This document shows, one piece after another, positions 19,396-27,448 of a DNA stretch of 64,000 bases; the first letter of the stretch is position 1, and every line of letters begins with the position of its first letter. The stretch is taken from positions 4,092,001-4,156,000 of the forward strand of contig NZ_JBEJGY010000004.1 in the NCBI RefSeq assembly GCF_040253615.1, in the 5' to 3' direction. This DNA is from Streptomyces sp. Edi4. GTDB taxonomy: Bacteria > Actinomycetota > Actinomycetes > Streptomycetales > Streptomycetaceae. Under the pieces are notes generated by a model that was not told the origin of the DNA, searched no databases, and saw nothing but the letters and a program-made list of their open reading frames with translations. A program made the position numbers and the translations under genes.

Positions 19396-20271
19396 CTACT
19401 TGGACTCGACCGCGTGGCCGCCGAACTGGTTGCGCAGCGCGGCGATCATCTTCATCTGCGGGGAGTCGTCCTGACGGGACGCGAAGCGGGCGAACAGCGA
19501 GGCGGTGATCGCGGGAAGCGGCACGGCGTTGTCGATGGCCGCCTCCACCGTCCACCGGCCCTCGCCGGAGTCCTGCGCGAAGCCCTTGAGCTTGTCCAGG
19601 TGCTCGTCGTCGTCCAGGGCGTTGACCGCGAGGTCGAGCAGCCAGGAACGGATGACCGTGCCCTCCTGCCAGCTGCGGAACACCTCGCGGACGTCGGTGA
19701 CCGAGTCGACCTTCTCCAGGAGCTCCCAGCCCTCGGCGTAGGCCTGCATCATGGCGTACTCGATGCCGTTGTGGACCATCTTCGAGAAGTGGCCGGAGCC
19801 GACCTTGCCGGCATGGACCGCGCCGAAGTCGCCCTCGGGCTTGAGCGCGTCGAAGATCGGCTGCACCTTCGCGACGTTCTCGGCGTCGCCGCCGTACATC
19901 AGCGCGTAGCCGTTCTCCAGGCCCCAGACGCCGCCCGAGACGCCGCAGTCCACGAAGCCGATGTCCTTGAGACCCAGCTCGACGGCGTGCTTCTCGTCGT
20001 CCGTCCAGCGGGAGTTGCCGCCGTCGACGACGATGTCTCCGGGCGACAGGAGCTCGCCGAGCTCGTCGATGGTGGACTGCGTCGCCGCACCCGCGGGGAC
20101 CATCACCCACACAACGCGCGGGCCCTTGAGACTGTCCACAAGCTCCTTGAGGCTGTGGACATCGGCGACGTCCGGGTTGCGGTCGTAACCGATGACGGTG
20201 TGGCCCGCGCGGCGGATGCGCTCGCGCATGTTGCCGCCCATTTTGCCGAGGCCGACGAGACCGAGCTCCAT
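19396..20271 (-). CDS. gnd: 6-phosphogluconate dehydrogenase, short NAD-type (decarboxylating)
   Basis: 291 residues from ATG 20271; the adjacent GTG 20274 is too close to the AAAGGA ribosome site. The Rossmann motif is GLVGLGKMGGNM at the N-terminus. The substrate-binding DGGNSRWTDD and CGVSGGVWGLENGY are followed by the catalytic Lys in the VGSGHFSKMVHNGIEY region. The length of about 290 rather than 470 identifies the short class related to the NAD-dependent enzymes. It converts 6-phosphogluconate to ribulose-5-phosphate plus CO2. A metabolic gene embedded between dnaN and recF is standard in Streptomyces. Confidence 0.95.
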   Translation of the reverse strand: MELGLVGLGKMGGNMRERIRRAGHTVIGYDRNPDVADVHSLKELVDSLKGPRVVWVMVPAGAATQSTIDELGELLSPGDIVVDGGNSRWTDDEKHAVELGLKDIGFVDCGVSGGVWGLENGYALMYGGDAENVAKVQPIFDALKPEGDFGAVHAGKVGSGHFSKMVHNGIEYAMMQAYAEGWELLEKVDSVTDVREVFRSWQEGTVIRSWLLDLAVNALDDDEHLDKLKGFAQDSGEGRWTVEAAIDNAVPLPAITASLFARFASRQDDSPQMKMIAALRNQFGGHAVESK

Positions 20272-20360
20272 CACAGAATCCTTTGACGTTGAGGCGTTTC
20301 GTACCCGCGTCCGAGCCTACGCCGGAGCCCTGGTACACACCTGCGGGGTCAGCCGCTCAG

Positions 20361-20391
20361 ACGTACGCCCCGGGTGCCCCGGGGCGTACGT
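20361..20391 (-). terminator. hairpin terminator after dnaN
   Basis: A 14-bp perfect stem starts ACGTACGCCCCGGG with a three-base loop. It lies 12 bp after the dnaN stop and before gnd, and probably separates or attenuates dnaN from gnd-recF transcription. Confidence 0.85.
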
Positions 20392-20402
20392 GTTCAAGCC
20401 GC

Positions 20403-21533
20403 TCAGCCGGAAAGACGCACCGGCATGATCAGGTACTTGTAGGCGTCGTCCGCCTCGGCGTCCGGCGCGGGCTTGCCGCTGAGGAGCGCCGGCTTGGTCG
20501 AGGTGGTGAAGGCCAGCTGGGCGACCGGGGAGTCGATGGCGCTCAGGCCGTCGAGCAGGAAGGTCGGGTTGAAGGCGATCGAGATGTCGTCACCCTCAAG
20601 GCCGGCGTCGACCCTCTCCACAGCCTGTGCGTCGTCGCTGGAGCCCGCCTCCAGGATGAGGACGCCCTGCTCGAAGCTGAGCCGCACCGGGGTGTTGCGC
20701 TCGGCCACCAGGGACACACGCTTGACGGCCTCGACGAACGGGGCGGTCTCGATCACCGCGACCGAGTTGAACTCGGTCGGGAACAGGGTGCGGTACTTCG
20801 GCAGATCACCTTCGAGCAGGCGGGTGGTGGTGCGCCGGCCCGCGCCCTCGAAGCCGATCAGGCCTTCGCCCGCGCCGGAGCCCGAGAGCGCGAGGGTGAC
20901 CGTGTCGCCGCTGGTGAGCGCCTTGGCGGTGTCAAGGAGCGTCTTGGCGGGCACCAGGGCGACCGCCGAGGCGTCCGGGTTCTCGGGCTTCCACAGGAAC
21001 TCGCGGACCGCGAAGCGGTAGCGGTCGGTGGAGGCCAGCGTGACCGTCTCGCCCTCGATCTCGATGCGCACACCGGTCAGGACGGGCAGCGTGTCGTCAC
21101 GGCCGGCCGCGATGGCGACCTGCGCGGCGGCCGAGGCGAAGACCTCACCGGGAACGGTGCCCGTGGCCGTCGGCATCTGCGGCAGTGCCGGGTACTCCTC
21201 CACCGGCAGGGTGTGGAGGGTGAAGCGCGACGAGCCGCAGACCACGGTGGCTCGTACACCGTCTGTGGAAATCTCCACCGGCCGGTTGGGCAGGGCACGG
21301 CAGATGTCGGCCAGGAGGCGGCCGGAGACGAGCACCGTGCCGTCCTCGTCGACCTCGGCGTCGACCGAGACCCGCGCCGAGACCTCGTAGTCGAAGCTGG
21401 AGAAGCTGAGCGCGCCGTCCTCCGCCTTCAGAAGAAGGCCCGCGAGTACGGGCGCGGGCGGACGGGCCGGGAGGCTGCGGGCCACCCAGGCCACCGCCTC
21501 CGCGAGTACATCGCGCTCCACCCGGATCTTCAC
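20403..21533 (-). CDS. dnaN: DNA polymerase III beta sliding clamp
   Basis: 376 residues start at GTG 21533, with AGGAGG eight bases upstream; the open frame continues upstream into oriC but lacks a ribosome site there. The clamp pattern is clear: N-terminal MKIRVERDVLAEAVAWVARSL, three repeated domains (SFDYEVSARV; ASTDRYRFAVREF; the C-terminal FNPTFLLDGL), and the end YKYLIMPVRL that forms the partner-binding pocket. It tethers polymerase III to DNA. The gene borders oriC directly. Confidence 0.98.
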   Translation of the reverse strand: MKIRVERDVLAEAVAWVARSLPARPPAPVLAGLLLKAEDGALSFSSFDYEVSARVSVDAEVDEDGTVLVSGRLLADICRALPNRPVEISTDGVRATVVCGSSRFTLHTLPVEEYPALPQMPTATGTVPGEVFASAAAQVAIAAGRDDTLPVLTGVRIEIEGETVTLASTDRYRFAVREFLWKPENPDASAVALVPAKTLLDTAKALTSGDTVTLALSGSGAGEGLIGFEGAGRRTTTRLLEGDLPKYRTLFPTEFNSVAVIETAPFVEAVKRVSLVAERNTPVRLSFEQGVLILEAGSSDDAQAVERVDAGLEGDDISIAFNPTFLLDGLSAIDSPVAQLAFTTSTKPALLSGKPAPDAEADDAYKYLIMPVRLSG

Positions 21534-22438
21534 CGGAACCGCCTCCTGCTGTTGCTGGCTCGCCCTGCTGGCTTTCGTCGTCGGCTGTATCGCCGGGGAC
21601 CAGTCTGACGTACGCCGCTGACAGTCGGTGCGCGTCGGGGTCAAGTCGCGTCGAGGGGCGGTCGGGGCTCCGGCGGCCAGTTGTGCACAGGCCCCACTTC
21701 GAAGCGGATTCCGAGCTAACTCTAAGTGGGAGTAGTAGTAGGGCCTGTGGAAACGGTGGATAACCCCGTTTGCGCAGGTCACAGCGCGTTTTTTGTCCAC
21801 CGGCCCTGTGGGCGGTGCCCGTGGACAACTCGGGGTTTCTGTGGACGCCCGAAAGTTCTGCACATCCCGTGCACAGGACAGGGGTAGTTCTCCCCAGCGC
21901 TGTCCCCAGTTTTACCCCGGTTCCCCACAGGCCAACCCACCCCCTTGGTGTGACGGCTTTCACTCGGCCCGGTGATCGCGGGTGTTGCGTTGCCGAACAG
22001 TGGACAGGGCTGTGGAGAAGCTGGGGACAACGGGACGAAGCCTGTGGGCCGCCGGTGGAAAACTTCACCCACAGGCTGTGGACAGTGAAACCGTCCACAA
22101 GCTGTGGAATGCGACTGCCCACAAATCCCCAGGCGGTTGACCTGGGGTGATGGAGTATCAGGCGCCATGCCTGTGGAAGCAATCTGGACAACTTCGCGGT
22201 CCCCAGGTTGTGGACGGAAGAAAGTCATCAGATCTGTGGAGAACCGCCGCTGACCAGCCGGTATTCGAACATCGGGGGCGCCGCGGGACTCGTACACACG
22301 CTCATGTCGGCGTCGTACGCGCGTATCCCGGGGCCCGCCGAGGCCGTCGGGGAACGCCTGAGGGCGCCCGGATGGTGGATCCCGGGCGCCCTCAGAGGTG
22401 CTGGTGCGGCGCCGGCGCGGTGCTGGGTGCGGGCGGGC
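21534..22438. other. oriC: oriC, chromosomal replication origin
   Basis: 905 bp lie between dnaN and dnaA and show no coding potential. DnaA-box-like nonamers (consensus TTGTCCACA) occur at 21746, 21755, 21793, 21820, 21840, 21999, 22011, 22054, 22077, 22091, 22103, 22115, 22172, 22183, 22209 and 22235. Most point to the minus strand. The best are TTGTCCACC (21793), TTGTCCACG (21820, minus), CTGTCCACA (22077, minus), CCGTCCACA (22091 and, minus, 22209) and the E. coli-like TTATCCACC (21755, minus). No obvious long AT-rich unwinding tract was seen. The layout of two box clusters separated by a box-poor stretch (about 21850-21998) fits known Streptomyces origins. Confidence 0.95.
22358..22395 (-). 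terminator. dnaA terminator
   Basis: A 14-bp perfect stem (CTGAGGGCGCCCGG with its complement at 22382-22395) has a 10-base loop. It starts 43 bp after the dnaA stop, at the edge of oriC. Confidence 0.85.
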
Positions 22439-24256
22439 TCAGCCGTTCTTGATGCGGTTGGTGAGCTCGGTGACCTGGTTGTAGATGGAGCGGCGCTCCG
22501 CCATCAGCGCGCGGATCTTGCGGTCGGCGTGCATCACCGTCGTGTGGTCGCGGCCGCCGAACTGCGCCCCGATCTTGGGCAGGGAGAGGTCGGTGAGCTC
22601 ACGGCACAGGTACATGGCGATCTGTCGGGCCGTCACCAGGACCCGGCTGCGCGAGGATCCGCACAGGTCCTCGACCGTCAGACCGAAGTAGTCGGCCGTC
22701 GCCGCCATGATGGCGCTCGCGGTGATCTCGGGCGCCGCGTCCTCGCCGCCGGGGATCAGGTCCTTCAGGACGATCTCGGTGAGGCCGAGGTCCACCGGCT
22801 GCCGGTTCAACGACGCGAACGCCGTCACCCGGATCAGCGCGCCCTCCAGCTCACGGATGTTGCGCGAGATCCGGGACGCGATGAACTCGAGCACCTCCGG
22901 CGGGGCGTTGAGCTGCTCCTGCACCGCCTTCTTACGGAGGATCGCGATACGCGTCTCCAGCTCGGGCGGCTGCACATCGGTGGTCAGCCCCCACTCGAAC
23001 CGGTTGCGCAGCCGGTCCTCCAGGGTCATCAGCTGCTTGGGCGGCCGGTCCGAGGACAGCACGATCTGCTTGTTGGCGTTGTGCAGCGTGTTGAAGGTGT
23101 GGAAGAACTCCTCCTGCGTCGACTCCTTGCTCGCCAGGAACTGGATGTCGTCGACCAGCAGGATGTCGACATCGCGGTAACGCTTGCGGAAGGTGTCGCC
23201 CTTGCCGTCGCGGATGGAGTTGATGAACTCGTTGGTGAACTCCTCGGAGCTCACGTACCGCACCCGGGTGCCGGGGTACAGGCTGCGCGCGTAGTGGCCG
23301 ATCGCGTGCAGGAGGTGCGTCTTGCCGAGGCCCGACTCGCCGTAGATGAACAGGGGGTTGTACGCCTTGGCCGGCGCTTCGGCGACCGCGACGGCCGCGG
23401 CGTGCGCGAACCGGTTCGACGAGCCGATGACGAAGGTGTCGAAGAGGTACTTCGGGTTCAGCCGCGCGTGCGGCTCGCCGGGGCCGCCCTTCGCGGGCGC
23501 GCCGCCGGAGGGTGACGGCGCGAGATGGCCCGAGCCACCGCGCTGGGGAGGCTGTCCTTCCGGGAGCTCACGCCGCTCGGGCCGCTGCTCGTGGCGCTGC
23601 TGCCCGTACGAGGGGGGCTTGGGCTGCTCGTACTGACCGCGGTCCTGGTCGTACTGGCCCCGGTCCTGGTCGTACGGGCCGCGCTCGGGCAGCTGGGGGG
23701 AGCGGTAGTCGTGCTGGGGCTGCTGGGGGCGGCCGGCGCCGTAGGGCTCGCGCCACTGCTCGCCCGAGGAGTCGCGGTCCTGGAAGCCGCCGAGCCGGGG
23801 CTGCTGCCACAGATCCTCCTGGGCGCGCGGCCAGGCGCCCGGTTCGGGGCGCTGCTGGTACTCGCCCGGGTAGGCGGGCCGGACGGTGGGCAGGCCGTCG
23901 TCGGCGGGGCGGCCGTAGGGGTCGTCCTGGTAGCGCTGCTGCTGCGACGAGGGCTGTTGGGGGGCGGGCGGCGCGGGCTCGCCCACCGAGTCGTCGACGG
24001 TGATCGCGATCCGGATGGTGCGGCCGCACTCGCGGCTCAGGGTCTCGCTGATCAGCGGCGCGAGCCGGCCCTCGAGGACCCGCTTGCCCCATTCATTGGG
24101 GACGGCCAGCAGCGCGGTGTCGGCCACGAGCGCGAGCGGCTGGCAGCGCTCGATCCACTGTTTGTCCTTGGGCTCGATGCCCTGCTGCCCCTCCCCGAGG
24201 AGATGCTCCAGCACTCGTGGCCACACTGCGGCAAGATCGGCAGGTACGTCAGCCAC
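22439..24256 (-). CDS. dnaA: chromosomal replication initiator protein DnaA
   Basis: 605 residues start at GTG 24256, with a GAGAGAG purine run upstream; the open frame runs further up but is unlike DnaA. Domain I is about 1-100. Domain II is an unusually long Pro/Gln/Arg/Tyr-rich linker (about 105-265) with short repeats of YDQDRGQ, typical of Streptomyces. Domain III has Walker A GESGLGKTHL, Walker B ILLVDDIQFL and sensor region SSDRPP. Domain IV ends with the signature GGRDHTTVMHADRKI that reads DnaA boxes. It binds oriC next door and very likely its own promoter. Confidence 0.98.
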   Translation of the reverse strand: MADVPADLAAVWPRVLEHLLGEGQQGIEPKDKQWIERCQPLALVADTALLAVPNEWGKRVLEGRLAPLISETLSRECGRTIRIAITVDDSVGEPAPPAPQQPSSQQQRYQDDPYGRPADDGLPTVRPAYPGEYQQRPEPGAWPRAQEDLWQQPRLGGFQDRDSSGEQWREPYGAGRPQQPQHDYRSPQLPERGPYDQDRGQYDQDRGQYEQPKPPSYGQQRHEQRPERRELPEGQPPQRGGSGHLAPSPSGGAPAKGGPGEPHARLNPKYLFDTFVIGSSNRFAHAAAVAVAEAPAKAYNPLFIYGESGLGKTHLLHAIGHYARSLYPGTRVRYVSSEEFTNEFINSIRDGKGDTFRKRYRDVDILLVDDIQFLASKESTQEEFFHTFNTLHNANKQIVLSSDRPPKQLMTLEDRLRNRFEWGLTTDVQPPELETRIAILRKKAVQEQLNAPPEVLEFIASRISRNIRELEGALIRVTAFASLNRQPVDLGLTEIVLKDLIPGGEDAAPEITASAIMAATADYFGLTVEDLCGSSRSRVLVTARQIAMYLCRELTDLSLPKIGAQFGGRDHTTVMHADRKIRALMAERRSIYNQVTELTNRIKNG

Positions 24257-24363
24257 AGGGCACGCTCTCTCGCAGGTCCCACGAATGTGTGGTTCTCGGG
24301 ACGGTATGGGATGGCATAGACAGACAGGCAAGGACAGATGGGGAGAAGACTCGGAGTTCAGCC

Positions 24364-24393
24364 ACGGTAGTCGGGCCCACTGACGTGGTTCAA
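24364..24393 (-). promoter_or_regulatory. candidate dnaA promoter
   Basis: On the minus strand there is TTGAAC (24388-24393), an 18-bp spacer, then TACCGT (24364-24369), about 108 bp before the dnaA start. The matching -35/-10 architecture suggests HrdB-type recognition. Confidence 0.6.
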
Positions 24394-24397
24394 GTTG

Positions 24398-24406
24398 TTG
24401 TCCACA
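24398..24406 (+). promoter_or_regulatory. perfect DnaA box upstream of the dnaA promoter
   Basis: TTGTCCACA matches the Streptomyces consensus exactly. It lies 4 bp upstream of the dnaA -35 element and 35 bp from the -35 of rpmH, placing it for autorepression of dnaA. Confidence 0.8.
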
Positions 24407-24440
24407 GCCTGTGCATACCGGGGGCCGACGAGGAGCCGGT

Positions 24441-24470
24441 TTGACCGGATGGCGTAGCCGCGCGTACCGT
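24441..24470 (+). promoter_or_regulatory. candidate rpmH promoter
   Basis: TTGACC (24441-24446), an 18-bp spacer, then TACCGT (24465-24470), about 168 bp before the rpmH start. Confidence 0.55.
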
Positions 24471-24637
24471 AACCAGGTCGAGTTGTCGATGGCTGCTGCC
24501 GCCTGCCTCCGATGGGCAAAGATCACGATCTGTGGTCGTGAAGCGGTGCACACGGGCGTATACGCGAGCTACTCGTGGGCGCACGGTGACAGCCAGGCGA
24601 TGTCCCGCCGCCAACGAATCATTTCTGGAGCCCCCGA

Positions 24638-24775
24638 GTGAGCAAGCGCACCTTCCAGCCGAACAACCGTCGCCGCGCCAAAACCCACGGCTTCCGCCTG
24701 CGGATGCGTACCCGCGCCGGCCGCGCGATTCTCGCGAACCGCCGTGGCAAGGGTCGCGCCAGCCTGTCCGCGTAA
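24638..24775 (+). CDS. rpmH: 50S ribosomal protein L34
   Basis: 45 residues from GTG 24638 behind TGGAG. The sequence begins MSKRTFQPNNRRRAKTHGF and ends in the basic NRRGKGRASLSA, the full L34 signature. It is the first gene of the rpmH-rnpA-yidD-yidC-khpB-rsmG run and is divergent from dnaA, as in most bacteria. Confidence 0.97.
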   Translation: MSKRTFQPNNRRRAKTHGFRLRMRTRAGRAILANRRGKGRASLSA

Positions 24776-24793
24776 CAGCTAACAGGTCATGAC

Positions 24794-25165
24794 GTGCTGC
24801 CTACCGAGAATCGGCTGAGGCGGCGCGAGGACTTCGCGACCGCGGTTCGCCGAGGACGCCGGGCCGGTCGCCCGCTCCTCGTCGTCCATCTACGCAGCGG
24901 TGCAACGGACCCGCACGCGCCTGGGGAGAGCGCTCCCCCGACGCGTGCGGGTTTCGTTGTCAGCAAGGCCGTCGGCGTGGCTGTCGTCCGCAACCTGGTG
25001 AAGCGCAGGCTCCGCCATCTCATGCGCGAACGGCTGTCCCAGTTGCCCCCCGGTAGCCTGGTGGTCGTACGGGCATTGCCCGGTGCGGGTGATGCCGACC
25101 ATGCACAGCTGGCCCGAGACCTGGACGCCGCCCTCGCGCGGCTGCTGGGAGGGGGCGCGCGATGA
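24794..25165 (+). CDS. rnpA: ribonuclease P protein component
   Basis: 123 residues start at GTG 24794, 18 bp after rpmH. The family features are present: N-terminal LPTENRLRRREDF, the FVVSKAVGVAVVRNLVKRRLR core including the RNR-type basic helix (about 66-78), and RALPGA. It binds RNase P RNA and assists 5' tRNA maturation. Its stop overlaps the yidD start by 4 bp (ATGA). Confidence 0.96.
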   Translation: MLPTENRLRRREDFATAVRRGRRAGRPLLVVHLRSGATDPHAPGESAPPTRAGFVVSKAVGVAVVRNLVKRRLRHLMRERLSQLPPGSLVVVRALPGAGDADHAQLARDLDAALARLLGGGAR

Positions 25166-25497
25166 AGTACCCGCTGCTGGCCCTGATCAAGCTGTACCAG
25201 TGGACGATCAGCCCACTCCTTGGGCCCGTCTGCCGGTACTACCCGTCGTGTTCCCACTATGGATATACGGCGATCGACCGGCACGGTGCCGTCAAAGGCA
25301 CCGCCCTGACCGCCTGGCGCATTCTGCGGTGCAATCCGTGGTCGCCGGGCGGTGTGGACTACGTGCCGGAGCGCAAGCGACCTCGATGGCACGAGGCGAC
25401 GCGCGCTGCCTGGCGCGGCGACAAGGGCGGGCAGTCCGCCGCTGAGACCGAGACAAGCCCGGCCGCAGAGACCCCGCCCAATGCTCAAGGAGCCTGA
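25162..25497 (+). CDS. yidD: YidD membrane protein insertion efficiency factor
   Basis: 111 residues. The conserved parts are an amphipathic N-terminus (LLALIKLYQWTISPLLGP), CRYYPSCSHYG, and RILRCNPWSPGGVDYVP. A Streptomyces-typical disordered charged tail of about 35 residues follows. It is coupled to rnpA by a 4-bp overlap and lies 3 bp before yidC, whose insertase product it is thought to help at the inner leaflet. Confidence 0.95.
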   Translation: MKYPLLALIKLYQWTISPLLGPVCRYYPSCSHYGYTAIDRHGAVKGTALTAWRILRCNPWSPGGVDYVPERKRPRWHEATRAAWRGDKGGQSAAETETSPAAETPPNAQGA

Positions 25498-25500
25498 TTA

Positions 25501-26808
25501 GTGGACACGATTGCCAGTCTGTTCAGCTTCATCACCTGGCCTGTTTCCTGGGTCATCGTCCAGTTCCACAAGTTGTACGGCGCGATCTTCGGGCCGGACA
25601 CGGGCTGGGCCTGGGGCCTGTCGATCGTGTCCCTCGTGGTGCTGATCCGTATCTGTCTGATCCCGCTCTTCGTGAAGCAGATCAAGTCGACACGGAACAT
25701 GCAGGCGCTCCAGCCGAAGATGAAGGCGATCCAGGAGCGCTACAAGAGCGACAAGCAGCGTCAGTCCGAAGAGATGATGAAGCTGTACAAGGAGACGGGC
25801 ACCAACCCGCTCTCCTCGTGCCTTCCGATCCTCGCTCAGTCGCCGTTCTTCTTCGCGCTGTACCACGTGCTCTCGGGCATCGCCAACGGCAAGACCATCG
25901 GCGTCATCAACCAGCCGCTCCTCGAGAGCGCCCAGAAGGCCCATATCTTCGGCGCGCCGCTGGCCGCGAAGTTCATGGACAGCGCCTCCAAGGTCGAGGG
26001 CCTTGGAGCGACGCTGACGGACGTCCGGGTCATCACCGCGATCATGATCGTGATGATGTCGGCCTCGCAGTTCTTCACCCAGCGCCAGCTGATGACGAAG
26101 AACGTGGACCTGACGGTCAAGACGCCGTTCATGCAGCAGCAGAAGATGCTGATGTACGTCTTCCCCGTCATGTTCGCCGTGATGGGCATCAACTTCCCCG
26201 TCGGTGTCCTCGTCTACTGGCTGACCACCAACGTGTGGACCATGGGCCAGCAGATGTACGTCATCAACCAGAACCCGACGCCGGGTTCCAAGGCTCAGGC
26301 GCACTACCTGGACCGGCTGGTCAAGAGCGTGACCCAGCACGGTGAGGTCCAGGGCAAGCGCCGGCGCGCCGTCGTCCAGGCGATCGTGGCCAAGGGCCCG
26401 GACCGCAACGACAACGAGCGCAAGTTCATCACCGGCCTTTCCAAGCAGGGCTTCGTGGCCCAGGCCGACGGCACCGTGGTGAAGAGCGACACGGCGCTCC
26501 TGGAGGCCGAGGGCGGCGCGGCTCCCAAGCGCCAGCAGCCCAAGCGGCAGACCAAGGCGCAGCGGCAGGGCGGCGCGACGGTGGTCCAGCAGGACGACGC
26601 GGCCGCGAAGACCTCGCTGACGAAGGACTCCACGGACGCCGGTGACTCCGCGGCCGAGGCGCCCCAGGACAAGCGGACCGAACCGCAGGGCGCCAAGCCC
26701 CAGCAGGAGAACAAGCCGAAGCAGGGCAAGCCCACCGCGGGCCAGGCACGAGCCAAGTCGGGACAGCGCAAGGGTCAGCAGCGGCCCAAGCACCCGACCA
26801 AGAAGTAA
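25501..26808 (+). CDS. yidC: YidC/Oxa1 membrane insertase
   Basis: 435 residues from GTG 25501. The Gram-positive type has an N-terminal membrane helix, then WGLSIVSLVVLIRICLIPLF, a cytoplasmic hairpin rich in Lys/Gln (KSDKQRQSEEMMKLYKE), the SCLPILAQSPFFFALYHVL helix, and two late helices (about 213-245). The C-terminal 165 residues are a long basic, Gln/Lys/Ala-rich tail ending GQQRPKHPTKK that probably contacts the ribosome. It inserts membrane proteins together with SecYEG or alone. It lies 3 bp after yidD and 14 bp before khpB. Confidence 0.96.
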   Translation: MDTIASLFSFITWPVSWVIVQFHKLYGAIFGPDTGWAWGLSIVSLVVLIRICLIPLFVKQIKSTRNMQALQPKMKAIQERYKSDKQRQSEEMMKLYKETGTNPLSSCLPILAQSPFFFALYHVLSGIANGKTIGVINQPLLESAQKAHIFGAPLAAKFMDSASKVEGLGATLTDVRVITAIMIVMMSASQFFTQRQLMTKNVDLTVKTPFMQQQKMLMYVFPVMFAVMGINFPVGVLVYWLTTNVWTMGQQMYVINQNPTPGSKAQAHYLDRLVKSVTQHGEVQGKRRRAVVQAIVAKGPDRNDNERKFITGLSKQGFVAQADGTVVKSDTALLEAEGGAAPKRQQPKRQTKAQRQGGATVVQQDDAAAKTSLTKDSTDAGDSAAEAPQDKRTEPQGAKPQQENKPKQGKPTAGQARAKSGQRKGQQRPKHPTKK

Positions 26809-26822
26809 GAAGGAGTCCATCC

Positions 26823-27335
26823 GTGACGGAAGGCACCACCGCCCCGGCCGCTGAGGGCGTCGACACCCTCTCCCGCCTGGAGCAGGAGGGGGAGATCGCC
26901 GCCGATTACCTGGAGGGCCTGCTCGACATCGCCGACCTCGACGGCGATATCGACATGGACGTCGAGGCGGATCGAGCCGCGGTCTCGATCATCAGTGACA
27001 GCAACAGCCGTGACCTGCAGAAGCTGGTCGGCCGTGACGGTGAAGTGCTGGAGGCGCTTCAGGAGCTCACGCGCCTGGCCGTGCACCGGGAGACCGGTGA
27101 CCGCAGCCGTCTGATGCTGGACATCGGGGGCTACCGGGCCAAGAAGCGCACGGAGCTCGCCGAGCTGGGCGCCAAGACTGCGGAAGAGGTCAAGAGCACC
27201 GGGGCGCCGGTGAAGCTCGACCCGATGACGCCGTTCGAGCGCAAGGTTGTGCACGACGCCGTCGCGGCCGCCGGGCTGCGCAGCGAGTCGGAGGGCGAGG
27301 AGCCGCAGCGCTTCGTCGTCGTACTGCCCGCCTGA
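26823..27335 (+). CDS. khpB: KhpB/Jag RNA-binding protein (KH and R3H domains)
   Basis: 170 residues from GTG 26823 with an AGAAGGAG ribosome site. A KH domain (about 40-100) contains GRDGEVLEALQELTRLAV in the GxxG region. An R3H domain follows with TPFERKVVHDAVA and ends EEPQRFVVVLPA. The N-terminal Jag-N domain of firmicutes is replaced by a short acidic segment, as in other actinobacteria. It binds RNA, usually with KhpA. A strong terminator follows, so the operon probably ends here and rsmG has its own promoter. Confidence 0.94.
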   Translation: MTEGTTAPAAEGVDTLSRLEQEGEIAADYLEGLLDIADLDGDIDMDVEADRAAVSIISDSNSRDLQKLVGRDGEVLEALQELTRLAVHRETGDRSRLMLDIGGYRAKKRTELAELGAKTAEEVKSTGAPVKLDPMTPFERKVVHDAVAAAGLRSESEGEEPQRFVVVLPA

Positions 27336-27350
27336 GCGGTCATTGCTTTC

Positions 27351-27380
27351 TCGGCCCCGTCTGTTCGCAGGCGGGGCCGA
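27351..27380 (+). terminator. rho-independent terminator after khpB
   Basis: TCGGCCCCG pairs with CGGGGCCGA, with an inner CTG/CAG and a TTCG tetraloop. It is followed by TCTTTGT. Confidence 0.88.
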
Positions 27381-27448
27381 TCTTTGTCAGCCTGATAGTC
27401 GGCCACCACAGTGCGGCAACGCCGCCGAGGTAGGGAAGGACGGTCCCC

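Larger units (their letters stand above)
24257..24637. promoter_or_regulatory. divergent dnaA / rpmH promoter region
   Basis: 381 bp without a gene. It contains a candidate dnaA promoter, a perfect DnaA box just upstream of it, and a candidate rpmH promoter, each listed separately. The roughly 165-bp rpmH leader and about 105-bp dnaA leader show no further clear elements. Confidence 0.7.

Noticed and set aside
20131..20145. DnaA-like CTGTCCACA inside gnd and CCGTCCACA inside the DLW-39 gene (about 2044)
   Set aside because: Single matches in coding sequence with no cluster or promoter nearby, expected by chance at this GC content.
21534..21863. N-terminal extension of dnaN into oriC
   Set aside because: The extension runs over DnaA boxes and has no ribosome site; GTG 21533 has AGGAGG.
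24257..24553. N-terminal extension of dnaA
   Set aside because: It runs across the dnaA promoter and DnaA box and does not resemble DnaA domain I.
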